Virus record (IMG/VR): IMGVR_UViG_3300035670_000055 | Coordinates: 51,493 to 115,492 of that record | Direction: 5' to 3' (one strand) | DNA: 64,000 nucleotides | Origin: a virus | Shown here: positions 49,684 to 58,020 of the stretch, one piece after another | Numbering within the stretch: the stretch's first letter is position 1 | Layout of the letters: each line of letters opens with the position of its first letter | Position numbers and translations under genes: made by a program | The notes under the pieces: generated by a model | What the model was told of the DNA's origin: nothing | Databases searched by the model: none | The model's input: only the letters and a program-made list of their open reading frames with translations

Positions 49684-49803
49684 TTATTTCCAGATATAAA
49701 GAATATTGTTCTGTTCTCTGGAATATTGAATTGTGATAAATAAAGGTGATTATATATTAATTCTTGTAACAGAACAAACACAAAGTTTATATATCTGGAA
49801 TAA
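49684..49803. ncRNA. Long two-part stem RNA candidate C
   Basis: TTATT(T)CCAGATATA (49684-49698) pairs with TATATCTGGAATAA (49790-49803) over 14 bp with one bulge. Inside it TTGTTCTGTT (49706-49715) pairs perfectly with AACAGAACAA (49768-49777). An AT-rich apical region of about 50 bases remains. Confidence 0.55.
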
Positions 49804-49924
49804 CTTTTTCTCTGTACTATAATAATGTTATTATATTATCCTTGAGAAATAATAATGGTACATTAAAAGTACACTCCTTATATATATATATGTAGAATTT
49901 CTTTTCTTTCTTTTTTTTTATATT

Positions 49925-49953
49925 CCCAACCCAGGAACAAGTTCTCCCACCCC
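49925..49953 (-). other. Possible G-quadruplex on the minus strand
   Basis: Read on the minus strand: GGGG-T-GGG, 13 bases (AGAACTTGTTCCT), GGG-TT-GGG. Four G-runs of at least three in a genome where such runs are rare. It lies just beyond the terminator of the 171-aa gene. Confidence 0.4.
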
Positions 49954-49966
49954 GTAGCTATATAGA

Positions 49967-50002
49967 ATAATAAAGCACCCTAATTAAAGAGTGCTTATTA
50001 TT
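49967..50002. terminator. Terminator of the 171-aa gene
   Basis: AATAATAAAGCAC with GTGCTTATTATT (one bulged A) around about 11 bases. It overlaps the stop codon of the 171-aa gene. Confidence 0.7.
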
Positions 50003-50516
50003 ACAATGCGATTAGTTGAGACCAATCAACTTCACGTGCTAATTGTACAGGAGTTTTAATCATTTCCTCTGTAACAGTCACTTCGCTGAATGACATGTCA
50101 ACACCTCCAGCATTAGAGATTGAATAGACAATTATTTGTACTTCTTCTCCAGTTTCTTCATCGATTTTCATAATTGGATTTCCGTCTTTATCATATTGAG
50201 GAAGTTCAAGAATTGGTAAAGAACCAACAGTATTCCATAACTTTTGGAATTCTTCTACAGATTGTTTTTTAGCTTCACGCAACTGACTACTAAATTTATC
50301 AGAACAGTTAACGTTTACAACTTGTCCTTTAGCATTATGCAAGGCAACAGTGATACGTGTTCTACGTTCTACACCCTCTCTGTTCTTAACAAGTTTACCT
50401 GTAAAGTTCTCAGGAGTAGTAAGTTTAAATGTTCCGCCAATTCCTACAAATTCACTAACAGTACCGATTGATTTTAATGAGCTCTGTCTTGGAGCTACGT
50501 CTTTAAATTGTAACAT
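50001..50516 (-). CDS. Conserved protein of the divergent control region, 171 aa
   Basis: Higher G+C than its neighbours and well-formed codon use suggest strong expression. Beta-rich: GTVSEFVGIGGTFKLTTPENFTGKLVKNREGVERRTRITVALHNAKGQVVNVNCSDKFSSQLREAKK could be an OB-like barrel, followed by an acidic region with IDEETGEE. It has its own upstream region and terminator. A nucleic-acid-binding role would fit, but no family is recognised. Confidence 0.6.
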   Translation of the reverse strand: MLQFKDVAPRQSSLKSIGTVSEFVGIGGTFKLTTPENFTGKLVKNREGVERRTRITVALHNAKGQVVNVNCSDKFSSQLREAKKQSVEEFQKLWNTVGSLPILELPQYDKDGNPIMKIDEETGEEVQIIVYSISNAGGVDMSFSEVTVTEEMIKTPVQLAREVDWSQLIAL

Positions 50517-50816
50517 AATTTTATAATTTTTAAAAGGTTAATTTGTAAAAAGGGTTTTGGGATGGAGAATGTCCCTGATAATGATATGAGAGTGTAGTTT
50601 TACCTTGTTGAATTGGCTAACACACTCTCAATATCCATATCGTTTGAAGGGGGAGTAACCCCAATCTCTCAAATTGTACAGGGGGTCTTGGGTAGGAGTG
50701 GTATAACTCCCCTTTCACATAAACAATTTTCAAAAAAAAAATAATTCTCATACGAAAATATTTTTAAATAAAAAAATTTAAAAAATTTTTCCATGTGAAA
50801 AAAATGTATTAATTTT

Positions 50817-50831
50817 GGCAGGGTGGGTGGG
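50817..50831 (+). other. G-rich run, possible two-layer G-quadruplex
   Basis: GG-CA-GGG-T-GGG-T-GGG, in a region otherwise almost without G. Single-base loops favour a fast-folding parallel quadruplex. It lies 115 bases before the plus-arm promoter. Confidence 0.4.
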
Positions 50832-50945
50832 TTAGAATAGAAGAGTTAGTTATTACTAACTAATAGATATTCCAGATAAGCAAACTAAATAAGGGAAGTA
50901 TATAAATAAAACATTGATATATAATTAAATAAAAAATAAAAATAG

Positions 50946-50974
50946 TTGTAATTAAAATATTTTTATTAACTTTG
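50946..50974 (+). promoter_or_regulatory. Promoter for the plus-strand arm
   Basis: TTG (50946-50948), 18 bases, TAACTTTG (50967-50974). This fits the Bacteroidetes TTG-N17-23-TAnnTTTG consensus. The predicted start point, five to seven bases after the -7 box, falls on the ATG at 50979, so the transcript may have no leader. Confidence 0.55.
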
Positions 50975-50978
50975 TCAT

Positions 50979-51353
50979 ATGGAAACCAACAAATATATTT
51001 TACAGAAATTAAAAAAGTCAGTGAATTCTGAGTTTGAAAGAGCAGAAATGTATTATGGTGTATTATCTTTAGTTAATAATTTAGGATTAACAGAAAGAGA
51101 AATTCAATTGATAGCATTCACTGCAGTGAGAGGAAATATAACAAATGCTAATGTTAGAAATGAATTTTGTAAAAAGCATAATTCATCTTATAATACAATT
51201 AAAAACATTGTTTGGAAATTAAAAAAATATGGTATATTTACAAAACAGAATAATAAGATTAAAATCAATCCTGTTATTTGTTTAGATTTTAAAAAACCAT
51301 TAACGTTACAAATTAATATAATAGATGGAGAAGCCAGCAACGATGTCGATTAA
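50979..51353 (+). CDS. Helix-turn-helix regulatory protein, 124 aa
   Basis: First gene of the plus arm. Residues 35-85 (LGLTEREIQLIAFTAVRGNITNANVRNEFCKKHNSSYNTIKNIVWKLKKYGIF) form an HTH/winged helix. The end is beta-rich (KINPVICLDFKKPLTLQINIIDG). It may regulate the structural genes or act in packaging next to the IHF-like protein, as the place before IHF and TerL suggests. It overlaps the next gene by 29 bases. Confidence 0.6.
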   Translation: METNKYILQKLKKSVNSEFERAEMYYGVLSLVNNLGLTEREIQLIAFTAVRGNITNANVRNEFCKKHNSSYNTIKNIVWKLKKYGIFTKQNNKIKINPVICLDFKKPLTLQINIIDGEASNDVD

Positions 51354-51666
51354 GGAATTTATTATTAGGAGTATGTCTACAACATTAATGATTCCAGAGA
51401 AAACTATAAATGCTGTAATAGATCATCAATTTGTAGGAGTATCTTCAGCAATGAAAAGACATAATAGCATTGAAATATCTGGATTTGGAAAGTTTTTATT
51501 TAATACAAAGAAAGCTGAAAAGAGAATGGAGAAGTTTGTTAGTCAAAAGAATTTATTTGAAGAGAGAATGAATGACGAAACACTTTCTGAAGTTAGGAGA
51601 AACACAGCTAAATATAAATATGAAACTGCTGTACAAAATATTAATGATTTACAAGAGAAGTTATGA
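51325..51666 (+). CDS. IHF/HU-like DNA-bending protein
   Basis: 113 residues. IKEFIIRSMSTTLMIPEKTINAVIDHQFVGVSSAMKRHNSIEISGFGKFLFNTKKAEKRM matches the HU/IHF fold: two helices, then the I-x-G-F-G-K-F strand. The long DNA-embracing arm is replaced by a C-terminal coiled coil (residues 75-113). IHF-like subunits encoded before TerL are a known feature of crAss-like phages. It probably bends DNA in packaging or replication. Confidence 0.75.
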   Translation: MEKPATMSIKEFIIRSMSTTLMIPEKTINAVIDHQFVGVSSAMKRHNSIEISGFGKFLFNTKKAEKRMEKFVSQKNLFEERMNDETLSEVRRNTAKYKYETAVQNINDLQEKL

Positions 51667-51923
51667 AAATATCAAAATTACAATTAAAACAAATATGGGA
51701 GGGATGGACCAATTTGTTATTTAGATTTAAAAACATTAAGATAAATATAGCTAAGAAAAAAAGATTAAAAATCTGTAGGGGCTGTAAAATGAATTCTATA
51801 TATGGAAAATCTAAAAGAATAGATGAGCATTGTACAATGTGTGGATGTAACATAGCTGCTAAGATTAGTTGTCTTTCTTGTGAATGTCCTATGAAAAAAT
51901 GGAAAGCTGAAAATGGAAAATAA
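51663..51923 (+). CDS. Zinc-ribbon protein, 86 aa
   Basis: KISKLQLKQIWEGWTNLLF, then CRGCKMNSIYGKSKRIDEHCTMCGCNIAAKISCLSCECPMKKW: nine cysteines in pairs binding one or two zinc ions. Such proteins occur between IHF and TerL in related phages. Possibly a small terminase-like or regulatory protein. It overlaps its neighbours by 4 and 11 bases. Confidence 0.65.
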   Translation: MKISKLQLKQIWEGWTNLLFRFKNIKINIAKKKRLKICRGCKMNSIYGKSKRIDEHCTMCGCNIAAKISCLSCECPMKKWKAENGK

Positions 51924-52140
51924 ATTAAACATAGAAAAAGTTTGTATAGAAGAGCTTATGGAATTATTGTCCTTTGTAAAGGAACAGGGATTTGATTTCG
52001 TGGATTTAATAGGCATACCTGGAGAAGAAGAACAATCATTAGGTGTAATTACACAGCCTCATTATAAGCACGAAGAAGAAACAAATATTCCAGAATCGAA
52101 TATAAAATTGTCTGAAATAAATCTAAATGATTTAATATGA
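51913..52140 (+). CDS. Hypothetical acidic protein, 75 aa
   Basis: A helix (EKVCIEELMELLSFVKEQGFDFVDLI) and a disordered acidic end (SNIKLSEINLNDLI). Overlaps the next gene by four bases. Unknown; could be a short packaging adaptor. Confidence 0.55.
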   Translation: MENKLNIEKVCIEELMELLSFVKEQGFDFVDLIGIPGEEEQSLGVITQPHYKHEEETNIPESNIKLSEINLNDLI

Positions 52141-52397
52141 AAATATCACAGTATAACAAATGTTTGCAAATTTTGCAACAACTAAAAATAAATTTTCCTA
52201 AATATACATTAGGACAACATCTTTCAACTGTTTTAGATGAATATAAAAATCTGTGGGGAGTAAGTGATAAAGATTTACTTGCTTCATTAATTGAATATCA
52301 AAATCAATTACAAACAGATGTTCTTCATGACGATGAATTAGATGAAATTATAAAAGGAGGAATGGATTTGGAAAATTTATTTAAATCTGAAGAATAA
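52137..52397 (+). CDS. Hypothetical protein, 86 aa
   Basis: Helical protein, KISQYNKCLQILQQLKINFPKYTLGQHLSTVLDEYKNLWGVSDKDLLASLIEYQ. The order helix, Y-x-L-G-x-H, acidic helix, and acidic end is seen in small proteins before TerL in Bacteroidetes phages. Function unknown. Confidence 0.6.
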   Translation: MKISQYNKCLQILQQLKINFPKYTLGQHLSTVLDEYKNLWGVSDKDLLASLIEYQNQLQTDVLHDDELDEIIKGGMDLENLFKSEE

Positions 52398-52398
52398 T

Positions 52399-52707
52399 AT
52401 GGCTATAAAGAAAACTACATTTATAAACACAGAACTTTCATGGGCTGAAGAGCAATTGCATTCTTGGAAAGCTTATGTTGATGCCAACCCTTTACATGAG
52501 CTAAAGGATAGGATAGAATGGAAGCCGACAGCAAAAGGAGGAATGTTACCTATGGTAATTGCATCTATAGAAGCACAAGGTAAGTTTATCCAGGAAACAA
52601 TGAAAAATTATTTATCTTTGTTAGAAGTAGTGGATAAATTGAGAACACAAGAAGAAGCTAAAAAAGAAGCAAGAGGTTCTGGTTCAGTTCCTGAAAGAAT
52701 GATGTAA
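52399..52707 (+). CDS. Candidate small terminase or TerL-associated protein, 102 aa
   Basis: Helical protein (ELSWAEEQLHSWKAYVDANPLHELKDRIEWKPTAKGGMLPMVIASIEAQGKFIQETMKNYLSLLEVVDKLRTQEE). It is immediately before terL (one base), has a central conserved-looking loop and a C-terminal helix. Small terminases often have this place and size, but no HTH is visible. Confidence 0.45.
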   Translation: MAIKKTTFINTELSWAEEQLHSWKAYVDANPLHELKDRIEWKPTAKGGMLPMVIASIEAQGKFIQETMKNYLSLLEVVDKLRTQEEAKKEARGSGSVPERMM

Positions 52708-52708
52708 T

Positions 52709-54736
52709 ATGGAAATTAAGTCAACAGAATTTTTTAGAAATATGAAAACTCTTCCTCCTCCTGGGACAGAAGAGTTTCGTCAATTAATAAAATGGGAAGA
52801 AGAAAAGATATTAGGTGGAGTAAATATTAACGGTGTACATATTTCTGGATGGTTGTATTGGCATTTAAATCATTGGTGGATTAGAATAGACGATGTAGAT
52901 GAATACGGAAACGATGTTAGAAAAGAATGTAACCCAGAACTACGTGATAATGAGTGGATTAGAGCAGAAGCATTAGAAAAAGCTAAAAATGAGAGAAAAG
53001 GATATATTGAAATAGGAGGTCGTCAGGGTGGGAAATCGGAAATGGAGGCTTCGTATTTTGGTATGAATGCTATAATGTTTCAAAATACACAGAATGTTAT
53101 TGTTTGTGGAAATGATAATGACTTGTCTTTATTAAAAGATAAAGTGGATTTTGGTCTAAGAAAACTGTGGAAAGGACTTGCTATTCCTAGATTAGATAAA
53201 ACATGGAGAAGTAATCAGGTAAGACTTGGTTATAAAACTCCTGATGGTGATGATAAAATATGGAGTTATATTATTATTCGTAATGCTAAAGATGGACATA
53301 ATACAGAGGTGGCTGCTGGTACAACAGCAAAGTCATTCATTATGGATGAGGTTGGTAAATATTCTTTCTCATCTGCATTTAAAGCTGCAGAACCAGCATT
53401 TAAAGGTAAGAATGGTTGGAGAGCTGTGCCGATTCTTGTAGGAACAGGAGGATCTTTTGATAACGGAAAAGATGCAGAGAATTTCTTTTATAATCCTGAA
53501 GCAAATAACTTCTTAACTATTGAAAATGAGGATAATTCTAAAACAGGATTATTCTTATCTGGATTATATAGACAAGATTGTAAATATAAAACTACACTTG
53601 CAGATTATTTAATTAATGTAAGAGGAATGAATCTTCCTGATGTATCTGAACTTTCTCAAATTGAAATGTGGGTTTCTGATAAAGAAAAAGCATTGAAATT
53701 AATTGAAAAAGAGAGAGTTGCAGCAAAACTACATCCAGATAGAACAATGTATTTAAAACAAGTGATGTATTTTCCTATTACAGTGAATGAATGTTTCTTG
53801 TCTGCTAGTCAAAATATATTTGATGTAGAATCAGCAAAACATCAAAAAGCTAGATTACTAGCACAAGAAAAAACAGGAACCCCTGTTGTTCTATATAATG
53901 ATGGAGAAAAAATAACACATAGATTCACAGATAAACTTCCTATAACTAATTTTCCGCTCAAAACAGACGATAGTAAAGATGCTCCAGTGGTAATATATGA
54001 ATTTCCTATAGAAAGTCCTCCATATGGACTATATGTAGCTGGAGTAGACCCTTACAGACAGGGACAATCTAAATATAGTGATTCATTAGGCTCTGTTTAT
54101 ATTTATAAAAGAATGCATGATTTAACAGGAGAAAAATATCAAGACATGTTTGTTGCTTCTTATTGTGCAAGACCAGAGAAAAAAGAAATATGGGATGAAC
54201 AAGCAAGATTACTGATTAAGTATTATAATGCCAGAGCACTTGTAGAAAACGATGAAGTTTCTTTCATTGATTATATGATTGCCAAAGGAGATGCACATTA
54301 TTTAGAAAAACAACCAGATTGGCTAAAAGAAGTTGTTCCAAATACCACAGTGAGGAGAGATTATGGTATTCACAGGTCTGCAGAAAAAATTAGAGATTTT
54401 TTACACACATGCTTGAAGAAATATCTGGAAGAACCTATTTTTGTAGAAGAGGATGAAAATGGTAATACTATAAGAGAAATATTAGGAGTTACAAAAATAT
54501 TTGATCCTGTATTACTAGAAGAAATTATACAATATAATGATGATGATAACTTTGACCGAGTTATTGCTGCAGAACTAGCAATAGCACAAGCAATGAAAAT
54601 GGACCCTATATTTGGAAAAATCTCTTCAACAAAAGATTCTAGAATTGAATCTTTATTAAAACCAAAAAAACGAAATGTCCTTTTTGATAATTCTAAAGGA
54701 TTATTTACAAATAATAAAAATAAATTATTTAGATGA
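52709..54736 (+). CDS. terL: Terminase large subunit
   Basis: 675 residues. Walker A in YIEIGGRQGGKSEMEAS (residues about 102-110), Walker B SFIMDEVGKYSFS (about 209), the C motif GTGGSF, and an RNase H-type nuclease with GVDPYRQG (about 444), ALVENDEV (about 509) and FDRVIAAELA (about 615). It pumps DNA into the prohead and cuts it. Overlaps the HNH gene downstream by four bases. Length and motifs match crAss-like TerL proteins. Confidence 0.92.
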   Translation: MEIKSTEFFRNMKTLPPPGTEEFRQLIKWEEEKILGGVNINGVHISGWLYWHLNHWWIRIDDVDEYGNDVRKECNPELRDNEWIRAEALEKAKNERKGYIEIGGRQGGKSEMEASYFGMNAIMFQNTQNVIVCGNDNDLSLLKDKVDFGLRKLWKGLAIPRLDKTWRSNQVRLGYKTPDGDDKIWSYIIIRNAKDGHNTEVAAGTTAKSFIMDEVGKYSFSSAFKAAEPAFKGKNGWRAVPILVGTGGSFDNGKDAENFFYNPEANNFLTIENEDNSKTGLFLSGLYRQDCKYKTTLADYLINVRGMNLPDVSELSQIEMWVSDKEKALKLIEKERVAAKLHPDRTMYLKQVMYFPITVNECFLSASQNIFDVESAKHQKARLLAQEKTGTPVVLYNDGEKITHRFTDKLPITNFPLKTDDSKDAPVVIYEFPIESPPYGLYVAGVDPYRQGQSKYSDSLGSVYIYKRMHDLTGEKYQDMFVASYCARPEKKEIWDEQARLLIKYYNARALVENDEVSFIDYMIAKGDAHYLEKQPDWLKEVVPNTTVRRDYGIHRSAEKIRDFLHTCLKKYLEEPIFVEEDENGNTIREILGVTKIFDPVLLEEIIQYNDDDNFDRVIAAELAIAQAMKMDPIFGKISSTKDSRIESLLKPKKRNVLFDNSKGLFTNNKNKLFR

Positions 54737-55293
54737 TAAAAGAACATAAATATAAAAATGAAAAATATAAGTCTAGAATAAATGGAATTCATACAATTCA
54801 ATATAATACTTGGTGTAGTATGAAACAGAGATGTAATGATAAAAAATTACATGAAAGACATCCTTCTTATATGGAATGTAACATTTGCGAAGAATGGTTA
54901 GACTTTCAAAAATTTAGCGAGTGGTTTGATAAAAACTATATAGAAGGATATCAATTAGACAAAGATCTTTTGTTTCCTAAAAATAAATTATATTCTCCTG
55001 ATACTTGTTGTTTTATTCCACAAGAGATAAATGTTTCGATAATAAAACCTTATAAGAAAAGAGAATTGCCAATAGGAGTGTACAAACATAGAAATAAATA
55101 TGTAGTACATATAAAAGAGAATAAGCAATCTAAATATATAGGTATCTTTAATACGATTGAAGAAGCACACAATTGTTATAAAGTTAATAAGTCAAAACAA
55201 TTAGTTGAGTTAGCAAATAAATATAAAGATACATTAACTTTTAAAGTTTATGAAACATTAGTCAATTATAATAAAAACATTGATAAATATTAA
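54733..55293 (+). CDS. HNH homing endonuclease with AP2 domain
   Basis: 186 residues. First part: W-CSMKQRCNDKKLHERHPSYMECNICEEWLDFQKFSEWFDKNYIEGYQLDKDLLFPKNKLYSPDTCCFIPQEIN, the Cys-His HNH form of phage endonucleases. Second part: LPIGVYKHRNKYVVHIKENKQSKYIGIFNTIEEAHNCYKV, an AP2 DNA-binding domain. It sits between terL and portal, genes normally adjacent, so it is an insertion. Confidence 0.82.
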   Translation: MIKEHKYKNEKYKSRINGIHTIQYNTWCSMKQRCNDKKLHERHPSYMECNICEEWLDFQKFSEWFDKNYIEGYQLDKDLLFPKNKLYSPDTCCFIPQEINVSIIKPYKKRELPIGVYKHRNKYVVHIKENKQSKYIGIFNTIEEAHNCYKVNKSKQLVELANKYKDTLTFKVYETLVNYNKNIDKY

Positions 55294-55295
55294 TT

Positions 55296-57878
55296 ATGAT
55301 AATTAGATATACCAAAGATGCCACCATTAGGTATGCCTATCTAAACATTTTTCCTGACCAGTTTAAAACTGATAAAGAAAAGGAAAATGAAGGATGGATA
55401 AAAAACACCATGGATTATTTTGCTAACAAAGCGTATGCAGAATATATTAAAAATAGAGACACATTTGTAAAAAATTATGATCTCGTAAAAGGAATACTCA
55501 GACCAGAGGATTTCTTCCAAGAACCAGAAGTAAAAAGTTTTACAGATATATTAACAACTAATATACAATTACCAGCTTATGTAAAACATTATTCTATTTT
55601 AACAAATCCAATCAATGAATTAGTTGGTGAAGTTACAAAAAGACCAGATACATTTAAAGCTAAAGCATTTGATGATGATAGTAAGTCTGAAGAATTAGAA
55701 TTCAAAACACAAGCTCTACAAGAATTTATTCTTTCTCAGGCAAAACAGAAAATCATTGAAAAAGCTGCTATGGAAGGAGTTGAATTAGAGGATGAACAAC
55801 TTGAACAAATGACTCTCGATAACGTGAAGGACTCTCTGGATAGCTACACTTCAATTGCAGAAAAATGGGCTAATCATGTTCTTACAGCACAAAAAGCAGA
55901 TTTTAATTTAAAAGAAAAAAGTGAAGATGCATTTAGAGATTTATTAATTTCATCAAGACAGTTTTACCACATTTATGAAGATAATTCTAAATTAGGATTT
56001 AATGTAGAAGTAGCTAATCCTAAGAATACATGGTTTCTCACTACTCCTGATAGAAAATATATTTCTGATCCAACTGGTAGAGCACAAGGAGCTTATGCTG
56101 CTGGTACTGTACAAGTTATGGAACTTTCTGAGATTATAGAAACTTTTCCAGATATTACAAAAGAAGAGATTGACCATTTAAGAAGTTCATTACAAGATTA
56201 TGGATTAATAAATGTAAGAGAATCTAACTTGGGAAATCCCAATGCAGGAGATGGGATTGATTCTGTTACATACGATACATACGACCCGCTTGTATTACAA
56301 ACAAGAATGATTATTGAATCTGAAATGAAAGAAAATGATGATGGTTTAAAAGATTTTCTAGGACTTACATCTAATGTTTCTTCATTTGGATATAAATATG
56401 TAGTTGTAAGAGCCTATTGGATTTCTAAAAAGAAAATAGGAAAGTTAATATACCTGGATGAACTAGGAAATGAACAATCTACATTAGTTGATGAAACATA
56501 TAAATCAGGAGCGATTCCTACACAACAATCATTAGAATGGGGTTGGATTAATCAATGGTATCAAGGAATAAAAATAGGACCAGATATTTATCATGTAAAA
56601 CCATATAAACTTTTAAACTATTGTCCTATTATAGGTACAACACATGAAATAAAAAATACAGAAGCTAAATCTCTTGTAGATTTAATGAAACCTTTCCAAG
56701 TAATTTATAATATTTGTATGAATCAATTATATAAATTATTAGAAAAAGAAATAGGTAACGTTGCTGCTGTAAACCTAAGAAGAATACCAAGAGTGAAAGA
56801 TGGAGATGGACAAGACGATATTGACATCTGGGAAATGGAAGCTAGAGAAAGAGGGGTGATGTTTGATGATGATAGTCCTGAGAATACAAAAGCTCCTGTT
56901 ACTAATCAATCTGTTGCTAGGAATGTAGATTTAACAAGAACACAAGAAATTCAATCTAGATATACACTTGCTCAACAAATGAAAAATGAATGTTGGGAAC
57001 TTGTAGGTATGTCTAAACAAAGAATGGGTTCTATATCAGCATCAGAGTCTGCTACAGGAACACAGACAGCAATGCAACAATCTTATGCTCAAACAGAACC
57101 GTTGTTTGTAGCACATGAGTACATTTTAGGACAATTATATCAAGCTATTATTGATGCCTCTTTATATATTGAGTCAAATAAACCACAGTCTACAATTTCT
57201 TATATTACATCTGAAGGAGAATCTGCATTTGTTCAAGTGAACGGTACAGATTTAAAATTTAGAGATATTAAGGTATTCTTAACTAATAGACCAGAAGATA
57301 CACAAATGTTTAATGAAATTAGACAGCTATCTCAAGCTATTATTCAGAACGGTGGTTCATTATATGATGTTATTGAGTTGTATAGTACAAAATCTCTTAG
57401 AGAAATGAAGAAAACATTTAAGGATTTAAGAGATAGACAAGTACAAATGCAAGAACAAGCACAACAATTGGAGCAACAAAAACTTGAACAACAACAACAA
57501 GCATTACAGGCTCAATTAGAACAAGCTCAACAACAGCACGAAGAACAAATTGCTAATGAGAACTATAATAAAGGACTTGATAGACTTAATAAAAAAGAAG
57601 TGGCAATTATTAATCAATTAGGTAGAAATGAAAATGCTACAGTAGATACAGATAATGACGGATTAGCTGATGCATTAGAGATTACAAAAATGTCTACAGA
57701 ACAAGATAAGATTAATAAAGCACATCAAGCTCAATTAGCTAAAATAAATCATGATACTGAAAAACTAGCAATCGAAAGAGAAAAAATAAAAGTGGAACGT
57801 GAAAATATGAAAAACGATTTAGCTATAGCAAAGGAGAATGCAAAGAATAGAAATAAAAAAGATAACAAAAATAAGTAA
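55296..57878 (+). CDS. Portal protein
   Basis: 860 residues. The N-terminal 560 residues form the portal core (for example VEVANPKNTWFLTTPDRKYISD, VRAYWISKKKIGKLIY, QMKNECWELVGMSKQRMGSISASESATGTQTAMQQS, a crown/stem region seen in crAss-like portals). Residues 700-770 are a glutamine-rich coiled coil, followed by a calcium-binding-like D-T-D-N-D-G-L-A-D-A-L-E segment (about 783-795) and a charged helical tail. It forms the ring through which DNA enters. A strong terminator follows. Confidence 0.82.
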   Translation: MIIRYTKDATIRYAYLNIFPDQFKTDKEKENEGWIKNTMDYFANKAYAEYIKNRDTFVKNYDLVKGILRPEDFFQEPEVKSFTDILTTNIQLPAYVKHYSILTNPINELVGEVTKRPDTFKAKAFDDDSKSEELEFKTQALQEFILSQAKQKIIEKAAMEGVELEDEQLEQMTLDNVKDSLDSYTSIAEKWANHVLTAQKADFNLKEKSEDAFRDLLISSRQFYHIYEDNSKLGFNVEVANPKNTWFLTTPDRKYISDPTGRAQGAYAAGTVQVMELSEIIETFPDITKEEIDHLRSSLQDYGLINVRESNLGNPNAGDGIDSVTYDTYDPLVLQTRMIIESEMKENDDGLKDFLGLTSNVSSFGYKYVVVRAYWISKKKIGKLIYLDELGNEQSTLVDETYKSGAIPTQQSLEWGWINQWYQGIKIGPDIYHVKPYKLLNYCPIIGTTHEIKNTEAKSLVDLMKPFQVIYNICMNQLYKLLEKEIGNVAAVNLRRIPRVKDGDGQDDIDIWEMEARERGVMFDDDSPENTKAPVTNQSVARNVDLTRTQEIQSRYTLAQQMKNECWELVGMSKQRMGSISASESATGTQTAMQQSYAQTEPLFVAHEYILGQLYQAIIDASLYIESNKPQSTISYITSEGESAFVQVNGTDLKFRDIKVFLTNRPEDTQMFNEIRQLSQAIIQNGGSLYDVIELYSTKSLREMKKTFKDLRDRQVQMQEQAQQLEQQKLEQQQQALQAQLEQAQQQHEEQIANENYNKGLDRLNKKEVAIINQLGRNENATVDTDNDGLADALEITKMSTEQDKINKAHQAQLAKINHDTEKLAIEREKIKVERENMKNDLAIAKENAKNRNKKDNKNK

Positions 57879-57879
57879 A

Positions 57880-57908
57880 AAATTTCCCTCTTTCGTTGAG
57901 GGAAATTT
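57880..57908. terminator. Terminator after portal gene
   Basis: AAATTTCCCTC with GAGGGAAATTT, 11 bp, 7-base loop. Begins two bases after the portal stop. Confidence 0.85.
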
Positions 57909-58020
57909 ATACTAATGCTATATTACTTAAACTATTTAAGGTGAAGTGCATTTTTTTCTTTTCTATTTAATAAATTTATTTTACTTTTACTGTATAAACC
58001 AAAATAAAACATAACTACAT

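Larger units (their letters stand above)
49135..50000. other. 866-bp gene-free block rich in RNA structure
   Basis: No convincing gene on either strand. Besides the three elements listed separately, it holds GAGGT/ACCTC (49199-49213), a 10-bp hairpin ATATTATTAA/TTAATAATAT (49263-49288) and AACAT/ATGTT (49650-49665). It looks like a cluster of non-coding RNAs or a long structured leader of the 147-aa gene operon. Confidence 0.55.
50517..50978. promoter_or_regulatory. Divergent control region between the two genome arms
   Basis: Contains no gene. Hairpins: TGAGAGTGT/ACACTCTCA (50587-50640), GGGGAGT/ACTCCCC (50650-50656/50706-50712), and GGGA/TCCC in 50558-50577. A T/A-rich block (50729-50800) is followed by a G-rich run and the promoter for the plus-strand arm. 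Probable site of early and late promoter control, possibly also the replication origin; no repeated iterons are seen. Confidence 0.6.

Noticed and set aside
49135-50978. CRISPR array or iteron-type replication origin
   Set aside because: No regularly spaced direct repeats; the repeats present are inverted and each has a different sequence.
54370-54801. Minus-strand 143-aa frame inside terL
   Set aside because: Antisense of the conserved terminase nuclease domain; no independent signal.
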